From the NCBI RefSeq assembly GCF_033807715.1, contig NC_084600.1, positions 47,232,324 to 47,296,323 on the forward strand: 64,000 nucleotides of DNA, given 5' to 3'. Position 1 is the first letter of the stretch; every line of letters begins with the position of its first letter. The DNA comes from Cololabis saira. Lineage: Eukaryota; Chordata; Actinopteri; Beloniformes; Belonidae. Positions 10,288-64,000 of this stretch are shown here, piece after piece. The notes beneath the pieces were generated by a model that was given only the letters and a program-made list of their open reading frames with translations, was not told the origin of the DNA and searched no databases. The translations under genes were made by a program, and so were the position numbers.

Positions 10288-10382
10288 ACACACCTGAGAA
10301 CACACACCTGAAAACACACACCTGAGAACACACACCTGAGAACACACACCTGAGAACACACACCTGAGAACACACACCTGTT
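10288..10382. repeat. ACACACCTGAGA minisatellite
   Basis: Seven near-identical 13-bp units, between two simple-sequence tracts. Confidence 0.9.
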
Positions 10383-10403
10383 ATCAGGAACAATGTTAGG
10401 ATG

Positions 10404-10411
10404 GAGGTGTG

Positions 10412-10467
<56 letters not shown>

Positions 10468-10475
10468 TGTGTGTG
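10404..10475. repeat. (GTGC)n microsatellite
   Basis: About 17 copies of the tetramer, grading into GT. It lies a few tens of bases after the alcam stop codon. Confidence 0.95.
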
Positions 10476-10503
10476 TTTCCAGTCACCTCTGGCAGCAGCT
10501 CCT

Positions 10504-56436
<45,933 letters not shown>

Positions 56437-56830
56437 CCTTCCACTGAGAAATAGTCCGATAAATGAGCCAAACCAGAACCAGAACCTCCGAGGACTGAGA
56501 GAGAAATGAACCAGAGTCTCAGGAGAAAGAGGAGGAGGAGACAGAAAGAGGGAAGTCCCTAGAACTCCCCGGGTCTTTAGGGCGGGTCAATAAGAACCAA
56601 ATAAGGACGGGATCCCCGACAGATTCCCCTGGACGTCAAAGTTCCCCCTGGTTCTGTTCTGGTTCTGTTCTGGTTCTGGTTCTGGTTCTGTTCTGGACCT
56701 ATATGGACCGCAGGTTCAGCGCAGGTTCAGCGCAGGTTCAGCGCAGGTTCAGCGCAGGTTCGGCGCATGCGCAGATCCAGCAGGTGACAGGTTTAGTTTC
56801 ACTTTTGCGTCAGTGGTGAAGTTGGTCTGA
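56437..56830 (-). promoter_or_regulatory. presumed 5'UTR and promoter of alcam-like gene
   Basis: GC-rich, TATA-less sequence upstream of the start codon. It holds a GC box (GGGCGG near 56580), a GCAGGTTCAGC 11-bp repeat (56708-56762), an NRF1-like GCGCATGCGCA (56763-56773) and an ISRE-like AGTTTCACTTTTG (56795-56807). The transcription start is not determinable. Confidence 0.4.
56708..56762. repeat. 11-bp repeat GCAGGTTCAGC, five units
   Basis: Tandem units directly beside the NRF1-like site in the presumed promoter. Confidence 0.9.
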
Positions 56831-57045
56831 AGTTGGTCTGAGGTTGGAACGTGCGGGGTCACGTTAGTTCATATTTATTTCTGTCAAACACGAACATAAA
56901 AATCAACAAACAAGATAATAAACATACACAGGTTTTTCTTTGGTCAACATTGTGATTATTTTGACTGAAAAGGTCTGGACTTGAAGCAGAAAGATGATCC
57001 TGCCTTTTAACAGAATAGAATATACAAAAACAACAAATGAAGTAT

Positions 57046-57075
57046 CAAATAATAATGATAATAATGATAATAATG

Positions 57076-57138
<63 letters not shown>

Positions 57139-57175
57139 TGATAATAATAATAATAATATGATAATAATAATAATA

Positions 57176-57213
<38 letters not shown>

Positions 57214-57416
57214 AGATAATAATAATAATAAAAACTGTAATAATTGTAATATTAATAATAATGATAATATTAATAACTGTAATAATAATAATAATAATAA
57301 TATTAATAATAATAATAACTGTAATAATAGTAATAGTAATAATAATGATAATAATAATAGCTTAAATAACTGTAATAATAGTAATAATAATGATAATAAT
57401 AATAATGATAGCTCTT
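57046..57416. repeat. AAT/GAT trinucleotide microsatellite
   Basis: Long AAT, ATG and interrupted TAATAATAG runs; encoded Asn/Met runs are not protein. Confidence 0.97.
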
Positions 57417-57506
57417 AAAACAGAAAGTGAAAAGATGTTAAAGAAACCGACAAAACCAATTTAAGTTGTCATTTTATCTCATGCATGTTTACATTCTTCT
57501 GTTTGC

Positions 57507-57728
57507 TTATTCTGCTTCTATAAATGTGTCCATTACCTTAGCTTTAAATATTATCTTGTATGATTTCATTGAGTTTGCTAATTTAAGGTCGTTGTGTAAT
57601 GAGTTCCACAGTTTTACTCCTAAAACGGATAAACATCTGCCCTTTGTATTTGTTCTTATTGCTGTTGTGTCAAACAACAGAAGCATTTGAAAAAATATGT
57701 TTTCAAACATCATTAAGAGAGCGCTCAA
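57507..57728 (-). pseudogene. LINE ORF C-terminal tail
   Basis: The minus strand encodes GVKLWNSLHNDLKLANSMKS then YKIIFKAKVMDTF, resembling the C-terminus of LINE polyproteins (LWNSLP..LK..). It abuts the PIF/Harbinger relic. Confidence 0.5.
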
Positions 57729-57758
57729 AAATAAAAGCAGCTTACGGTTCCATTATAT

Positions 57759-58217
57759 TTACTGTACTTGGACATTGATGCTGTGGAAACCTTTCCTGTT
57801 AACAAAGTCATCCTCATTTTGGGATGGTGCTGTAATTGGCACATGCGTCCCATCGATGCATCCAATAACGTTTGGAAAGCCTGCAATATAACCAATGCCT
57901 ATTAAATTTAATCTCACCAGCAAAGATTTCTGTGCATATTTGAGAAACCTAAGCGATGCTGACCTGTTGGTGGAACTTTGTCTTAATGACCCTCGTAGGT
58001 TTGTGGCCAGGAAAATAATAAAGTTGTGCATGAAGCGCTTTAGCGCAAGGCACACTTTACACACCGACCGACCGACAGTAGCTTTCCCGATATGTTCAGC
58101 GTCTGCAATACTGTACAGAAACTCCCAGATACAAAAAAACGGAGAGCGATGCACATTGTTTGCAGCGAAGAGAGGGCAGACCCACGATGGGTAACGTTTG
58201 TAATGTATAGATTGCAA
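57759..58217 (-). pseudogene. PIF/Harbinger transposase (HARBI1-like) fragment
   Basis: The minus-strand frame encodes a helical N-terminal part ([19 protein letters not shown]) and [15 protein letters not shown], which holds the first Asp of the DDE nuclease, then [11 protein letters not shown]. It stops before the second Asp and the Glu, so it is a dead fragment. No terminal repeats identified. Confidence 0.75.
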
Positions 58218-58945
58218 ACGTTAAACGTTAAAAATAGTTGAATTGTAACAGTGGTGTCGCTCTCATTTTTTCTAACATTATTAGCTGATTATATGTGTAG
58301 TGGGCTGGCATCAGTATTTGATTTTAGAATGAATTGAGTGTATTTCCCACAGACTATGAGCTGAGGAATATCGAACATTTTGAGTGTATTTCTCTCAAAC
58401 TATAAGATGTGGAATATTACTTTTTTAAAGATAATATTAAGATAATTTAAGGCAACTGTAAGTGTATTTTTTATTTAATATAAACTTAAAACATTTAAAA
58501 ATATCACTAAAATATTTTTGGGTAATCAGTTACAAAAACATTTTGAGTTCTGTGAACTTATTAGGGTTTACAGTGATGGATGGAGAAGGTTACTCAAATA
58601 AATCAGGGATTCTGCTGAAAAACGGTAGCGCTCTCGCAAATACTCATCGGGGAAAGATAAAATGTTATACCGTGGTCTTATCACCCTCTCACGGTGAATT
58701 ACACGGACTTTGGCTTCTATGTGTAATAAGTTGCAGCAGCTCCTGAACTTGAGCCGAACATAACTGGGTTATCTGAACAAAACCTGAACAAAACCGGCAT
58801 AAAACCTTCCCCCTACCAGGTTTGGTCCAGAGCCTATGTTACCATGGTAACATAGGCTCTGGTTTACCCCAGGTTTACCATTTACCCTGGGTTAACATAC
58901 CCAGTTTAGCCAGTAATCCTCCTTCTTGGAATAAACCCCTGTAGT
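58218..58945. other. AT-rich stretch with one strong palindrome
   Basis: No gene recognised. Contains the palindrome at 58827-58862 and GGTTTACC/GGGTAAACC blocks. Confidence 0.5.
58827..58862. repeat. 36-bp perfect palindrome with RFX-like core
   Basis: CCAGAGCCTATGTTACCA followed directly by its complement. The centre (58838-58851) is GTTACCATGGTAAC, a symmetrical RFX X-box-like sequence. Confidence 0.9.
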
Positions 58946-59640
58946 CCAACCAGAGCCAACTGGCAGATTTGCGAGGCCCTGTGCGAAATGGCCAGGGGGG
59001 CCTTCGCGCGTAGCGCGCACGCGGAATTTTTGGGTTTTTCGGGTCGGATCAGGTGTCTATATGTGCAATTTTAACTCTCCAATGATCAAAATACTGGATA
59101 CCTTCCCCTGCCTCATCATCATCTCTTGCCTCGACGCGGGGCCCCACGGCTGCTTCAGACCCGGTCGGATTGGTGATTTTTGTAACAAATTTATCAAACG
59201 AGCCTTTCAGAGAGGCATTAAACTCTTCCATTTTCTTTAGTTTTTTTCTTTTTTCATCCCCTGATGGAAATTTCCTGATTTTGTCTCGTTCTCTCGACAT
59301 TGTGTGACAGTTTGTTCCAACTCCACCGTCTGGATCAGAGCAGCTTGTGTCTGCGCTTGGTCTGATCAGTTGTGTTGAACAACAGACACGCGCATCATTG
59401 CACATATATTTATTGATATGCACAGACTAGTACACATTTAGGTCTGTAATGGAACGTGACGTTGATATTTATAAGGGAAAAAACGAAAAAAAAAAAGAAA
59501 AAAAAAAAATGTTGAAAAAAAAAAAAACGGCCCATAGCGCGAGGCCCCTTGGGGCGCGAGGCCAACCTTCCAGCTCAGGTTTGGTCACGTGACCCAGAAA
59601 CTCCAATCTGACACCAACTTCACTACTAAAACAGAAAGGT
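58946..59640 (-). pseudogene. hAT-type transposase N-terminal remnant
   Basis: The minus frame at 59049-59423 encodes MSRERDKIRKFPSGDEKRKK then LKGSFDKFV, resembling the start of ZMYM/TTF-type hAT transposases (FPSGxEKRK). GC-rich flanks (GCGAGGCCC on both sides, inverted) look like its ends. The catalytic domain is absent. Confidence 0.5.
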
Positions 59641-60099
59641 GAGTCACCTCGAGTCACGTGATGAATGAGACCACGTGACTTCCTGAAACATCAGCTGTTT
59701 CCTCCTGATTCCACCTGTGTTTAGTCTGGGAACTTCCACCTAAACTTCCTGTCATTTCTGATGCTGAAAACTCCCAGAAATGCTCAGAAGTGACTTTTGA
59801 AGGCTGTTTTTTTCACGTGGGGAGTTCTGGCTGCGTTTATACGTATATAAAGCTGCACATCAACATCATGACACAGCAGTATTAACTAAAGGACTGTTTT
59901 CTTTGTTTTTTAATGACATAAGAAATTCATGACACATAAATTACCTGCAAGTCACTCAATTCTTTACACGTCATCAACATTCCTAAAATGTACATAATTG
60001 TGATAAAAAGCGGAAAAAATAATTATGAGTGTATATATTCCTGTAGATATTTTACCCCAGCGATTAAGGCGCTGGAAGATTTTGAAAAAGACCCTTGAA

Positions 60100-60336
60100 A
60101 GTGCTTGAATTTGACCTTTAAAAATGTGTAGGAACCCTGGTTTTAACTTACTGATTTTATTTCTTGTACTTCTTGTAATAACTAAACTATATAGGTAGAT
60201 CCCAATTTTGTTATAATTTCAAGCACGTTCAGCTCTTCAAGCATTTAAACTAAAATGCAAGCACTTTGCAGGCTTTGAAAACACAACATTGAAATTCAAG
60301 CACTTTCAAGGATTTCAAACACCTGCAGGAAATCTA
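60100..60336. repeat. dispersed repeat AAGCACTTTCAAGG
   Basis: CATTGAAATTCAAGCACTTT-type sequence recurring at 63410-63475 and 63820-64000, with TGTAGGAACCCTG. Probably a short dispersed element; class unknown. Confidence 0.55.
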
Positions 60337-60687
60337 CACTGCAAAAACTCAAAATCTTAACAAGAATATTTGTCTTATTTCTAGTTAAAATGTCTCATTT
60401 TTATTTAAAAAAAATCTCATTACACTTAAAACAAGACTCATCACTGGAAAAAACAACAAAAAAACAAAAAAAAGTTTTTTGCTTGTAATGAGAAGATAAA
60501 TCTTGTTCCACTGGCAGATTTTTCTACTTATTTCAAGTGAAAATTTACTTGAAACAGGTGGAAATTGTTGGTTTTTCCAGTGATGAGTCTTGTTTTAAGT
60601 GTAATGAGATTTTGTTTTGACTAAAAATTTGACATTTTAACTAGAAATAAGACAAATATTCTTGTTAGATTTTGAGTTTTTGCAGTG
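60337..60687. mobile_element. palindromic MITE, copy G (2-bp TSD TA)
   Basis: 351 bp, ends CACTGCAAAAACTC and complement, flanked by TA. About 60 bp of the centre-left arm is replaced by A-rich sequence. Confidence 0.85.
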
Positions 60688-60889
60688 TATTTTTACAGAA
60701 ATGATAAAACAACAAACTAAAATGATCAATTCCAAGGACCGATCACCTTAAGAGATCTTTTATTTGTAGATCAGTGACTTTGTGGAATAACCTCAAAATA
60801 GCCTCAATAGCCTCAAAACCTCTGCTGCATATACAACAAATTAACTTTTAAAAATAATCTTAAAGTCTACTTAACATTGTAAAGTTTAA

Positions 60890-61100
60890 ATTGTTTGTTT
60901 GTTCTTTTTGCATTCTGTATTATTTAATAGTTTTCTTTTCTTTAACGTACATTTTTCTAGTATCGACTTGTCGTCGTGCATTGAGTTAAATCATGTAATC
61001 ATTTTGTACTTGCTTATAATTCTGTATGTTTCTTTTTTTCTTAGTGGACCCCAGGAAGACTAGCCGGGTGCTACGGCAACAGCTAATGGGGATCCTTAAT
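60890..61100 (+). repeat. LINE 3'-end-like sequence
   Basis: Contains GTGGACCCCAGGAAGACTAG, GCTAATGGGGATCCTTAATA and a short AATCAAATC tail, the style of fish CR1/L2 LINE 3' ends. Confidence 0.5.
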
Positions 61101-61384
61101 AAAATCAAATCAAAAACACAACCAAAGTTTCATTTGAACCTTCTGAATTTACGTTATTCCTGAAAACAAACAAACATTTTCCTGCATCTTTAAAAAACAA
61201 CAACTTCCTGGTGGGCGGGGCCTGGACGTTAGCGTATGCCAGAGACGCTACCCGATTTGAGTCACACATGCGCAGTCGCGTCCAACATCGTCGGCCATCT
61301 TGGAAAGCAAAATACGGCAACAGCACTTGGATAAACGATATACATAAAAATAAATGGAAAAAAAGGCAAACCCTCCATAGTATG

Positions 61385-61622
61385 TGTGGCAGGGTGGAGA
61401 AGTTGATGGGACACGCACCTGTGTCCCATCCGCCTGAGTGGCTGGTTCTCTCCACCCTGCCTGCCTTATAAGGCGGAGCGGGACAGCAGCAAGGGGTTCG
61501 GTGCAGCTGTGTGATGCTTATGCACGTGTTGGCGGTGTTTTGGTGACAAATAAACAGGGTCTGCACGAAACTCCGTGTCTCTCCATCCTTCGGTCGGCCC
61601 CGGTAGCACTCGCCCTGCTACA
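61385..61622 (+). mobile_element. solo LTR with 5-bp TSD GTATG
   Basis: Begins TGTGGCAGGG and ends CCTGCTACA (TG...CA). Perfect duplication GTATG at 61380-61384 and 61623-61627. Inside are TATAAG (61467-61472) and AATAAA (61549-61554), in promoter-to-poly(A) order. 238 bp, no internal coding region, so it is the product of LTR-LTR recombination. The 5-bp duplication fits Gypsy- or BEL-type elements. Confidence 0.88.
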
Positions 61623-61789
61623 GTATGTTATAAAAACGAAATAAAAAATGATATACCCCTATAAAGGTACTATCAAAAGAAAATCAGTCTAAGTTACAAT
61701 CTTGCAACGCTTAAACACTTTTGTTGAACATTTTTAACATTACATATGTTATATATATATATATGGTCCTGAGTCTATTGAGTCCAGCC

Positions 61790-62080
61790 CCCGAATCTCG
61801 CGCTCAGAAGGCACGCCGATTTTTTCCAGTGTCCAGCCGCGGTACTGCAACAGAAAATCCCATGGGGCCCAGAAAGCTTTTTTCCCATAGACCGCAATAG
61901 TAAAAGAGAAGCCTCTAAAACTGTTCACAGGAACCTCCAGCTGTAATCACCGGCAATTACTAATCTTTGTATTCTATATTTTTAAGTCATGGACTTTATA
62001 TCCGTCAAAAATGTTTTATAACGGCCAGAAAAGTCAAAGAAAAGTCTCTTTCTGGGCGTCATGGCTGACGTCACGGCCGT
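61790..62080. other. unassigned, probably dispersed repeat
   Basis: No open frame or RNA gene seen. The style (CCATGGGGCCC, CATGGCTGACGTCA) suggests an old transposon. Confidence 0.35.
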
Positions 62081-62097
62081 GTCCGTGCATTCCACGG

Positions 62098-62305
62098 ATG
62101 TATTATATTAATATATATTATGTAATTATATTATATTAATACATTAATAATATATTTAATACTATACATGTAATAATATACATTAATTAATATATTATAT
62201 TAATATATATTATGTAATTATATTATATTAATACATTAATAATATATGTTATAATATACATGTAATAATATACATTAATTAATATATTATATTAATACAT
62301 ATATT
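62098..62305. repeat. AT-rich tandem duplication, about 95 bp period
   Basis: TATTAATATATATTATGTAA through TACATTAATTAATATATTAT occurs twice in tandem; almost pure A/T. Confidence 0.85.
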
Positions 62306-62875
62306 AATACTCGCGTCATTGCCCCGGGGCATGATGGGAGGCCCCAGAGCATCATCGGAGGTGACTCAACTGCGCATGCTCTATGGGCCGCACAACACGG
62401 AAGTAAACCAGGAAGTCAGACATTTTTTCAGCGTATGCGCTGAGTGAGCAAATTGCATTGAAATAAATAGGCGGCCATTTTCGATGTTCCATCCAGTTAT
62501 TATTAATAGATCCATGATTGAGTCCTATGGGAAAAGTGAACGTGAGCACAGATTATTACCAATTCCTTCTCCCCATAGTAACCTAAGCAAATATGGGACC
62601 CATTTTTCAAAAGCCACAAACCTTCTGAATATTCTGACACCAAAATGGAAATTTTCAGACCGACAGATTAGGAGAAAATGAACTTTGTTTCAGACCTGAG
62701 CAACACACTCTCGCGAGATTTGGCTCTCATCGTTTTTCCATCGGATAAAATGAAGTTTAAAACTAAAATAAAACTTGCTTCTTTGCTTAATAATACTGTT
62801 ATTGTTATTATTTAAGTCTTTTTGGAAGAAAGTTGTACTGTATCTAGTGTTGTATGTTCCAAAACGATGTGGGGA

Positions 62876-63035
62876 GAGGGGCGGCCACGCCCACTTAGGA
62901 AACAGGAAGTGAGGTCAGAGGGGCGGTCACGCCCACTTAGGAGACAGGAAGTGAGGTCAGAGGGGCGGCCACGCCCACTTAGGAGACAGGAAGTGAGGTC
63001 AGAGGGGCGGCCACGCCCACTTAGGAGAAAGGAAG
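62876..63035. repeat. 42-bp minisatellite, four units
   Basis: Units at 62876, 62918, 62960 and 63002, each with GAGGGGCGGCCACGCCCACT and AGACAGGAAGTGAGGTCA. The period of three-codon multiples makes open frames on both strands that are not genes. Confidence 0.93.
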
Positions 63036-64000
63036 TGGATACCATTTCATACCATTGGCAGTAACGATAATGCGCTATCTTCTCTATAGAGGATCTTTGC
63101 GTATGGTAAGATGAGTTTGGCTCCGCCCACGTATACCAGAACCCGTGATGTCACCGTAGTCGGTCCACGGTTCCGGACCTCCACTTCAACATCATGACAC
63201 AGCAGTTTTAACAAAAGGACAAAAGGTTTTCTTTGTTTTTTTACTGACATAAGAAATGAATTACATTTAAATTACCTGCAAATAACTCAATTCTTTACAC
63301 GTGAATCACATTCCTGCCACAAAAGCAATTAACACAAACTAAGAAACCGTTCTGAACATAAGGCCACTGAACCCTGATGAGGGTCCAACCGGCCCGTTGG
63401 GCACTTTTCAGTCCTTGAAAACATAACATTGAAATTCAAGCACTTTCAAGGATTTCAAGCCCCGTAGGAACCCTGAATATTAAGTAAAGAACCAGTAGAC
63501 ACGGTTATAAACGTTGAACTGGGGAATAAAAGTGGGCTTTAAGGTTTATTTTAGGGTTTTTCTGAGATGTGGAAACATTAATGAGGGATGACCCTTTAAC
63601 TTCTCAGCTTCTACCCTTTAAAAACCTTATTTTACACTTGCATACAGCACGATACAATGTACTTGAATTTGACCTTGAAAAACTCTTATCAGTTTAATAG
63701 AATAGAATAGAGGCTGAATGGTTTTCAGGTGTGGGGACGGAGATTGGGATCAGCTGCTCTGGCCAAGCCAGACCAGGCTTTGGCGCCCTCTGGCGGAGGA
63801 AGGGTGTTCCAAACCCTAAACATAGTGCTTGAAAAGTGCTTGAATTTTACCTTGAAAATGTGTAGGAGCCGTGTGTAAACATCTAGTTATGTTTCATCTT
63901 ACTGGTTTTATTTCTCCTTGTAATAACTAAACCATACAGTCTGATCCCAGAGTTAGAATTTCAAACACTTTTCAGGCCTTGAAAACACAACATTGAAATT

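Noticed and set aside
57158..57418. Asn-rich 86-codon frame
   Set aside because: Pure AAT/GAT microsatellite.
61105..61566. 153-codon minus frame over the LTR
   Set aside because: It runs antisense across the solo LTR and its flank, with no family resemblance.
63047..63250. Minus frame with VEVEVRNRGPTTVTSRVLVY resembling an integrin-type segment
   Set aside because: It starts inside a dispersed repeat shared with 59850-59980, has no splice sites or neighbours of that family, and the resemblance is short.

Overview
The window is nuclear DNA of a bony fish (teleost). The evidence is split vertebrate genes with GT-AG introns, many fish-type DNA transposons and MITEs (most hAT-like, with 8-bp target duplications), LINE fragments, a tRNA-derived SINE, and a very high load of micro- and minisatellites. 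Nothing bacterial, organellar or viral-genomic is present.

Two real protein genes were assembled by hand from splice sites and reading phase, and they lie tail to tail. (1) rexo2 (oligoribonuclease / small-fragment nuclease, DEDDh exonuclease) is on the + strand. Its last six coding exons lie between 1219 and 7514, and its first exon is upstream of the window. (2) An ALCAM/CD166-like cell-adhesion gene is on the - strand. Fourteen coding exons run from the signal peptide at 56436 down to the stop codon at 10504. All phases join without a frameshift and give 621 residues: signal peptide, five Ig-like domains, one transmembrane helix and a short acidic tail. The gene spans about 46 kb because its introns are packed with tandem arrays and transposon remnants.

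Layout. 1-7.96 kb: rexo2, with introns holding a hAT MITE, a LINE reverse-transcriptase relic, a composite dispersed repeat, a palindromic MITE and a 1.2-kb tetranucleotide-based array. 7.96-10.5 kb: presumed alcam 3'UTR. 10.5-37.8 kb: alcam exons 14 to 2. Among them are a 2.7-kb 20-bp satellite (15.5-18.2 kb), a nested hAT insertion (20.4-21.0 kb), a 30-bp array of 46 units built from the exon 6 splice donor (23.9-25.2 kb), and a 63-bp array made from a reverse-transcriptase motif (36.3-36.8 kb). 37.8-56.4 kb: alcam intron 1, with 20-, 30- and 23-bp arrays and a 7.3-kb array of 18-bp units (46.75-54.06 kb). 56.4-64 kb: alcam upstream region, then transposon relics (PIF/Harbinger, hAT, LINE) and a solo LTR with intact 5-bp target duplications.

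The strongest unusual signals come from tandem duplication acting on exon boundaries. They are the exon 6 donor array, a duplicated rexo2 splice acceptor and a duplicated rexo2 donor, a minisatellite that supplies the rexo2 C-terminus and stop codon, and a 32-residue dipeptide expansion in ALCAM next to an Ig domain that has lost both disulfide cysteines. Also notable is a palindromic MITE family with 2-bp target duplications. One of its copies sits in a LINE tail whose uninterrupted version is also present in the window. Names, domains and family assignments rest on recalled protein families and on splice logic; no database search was run.
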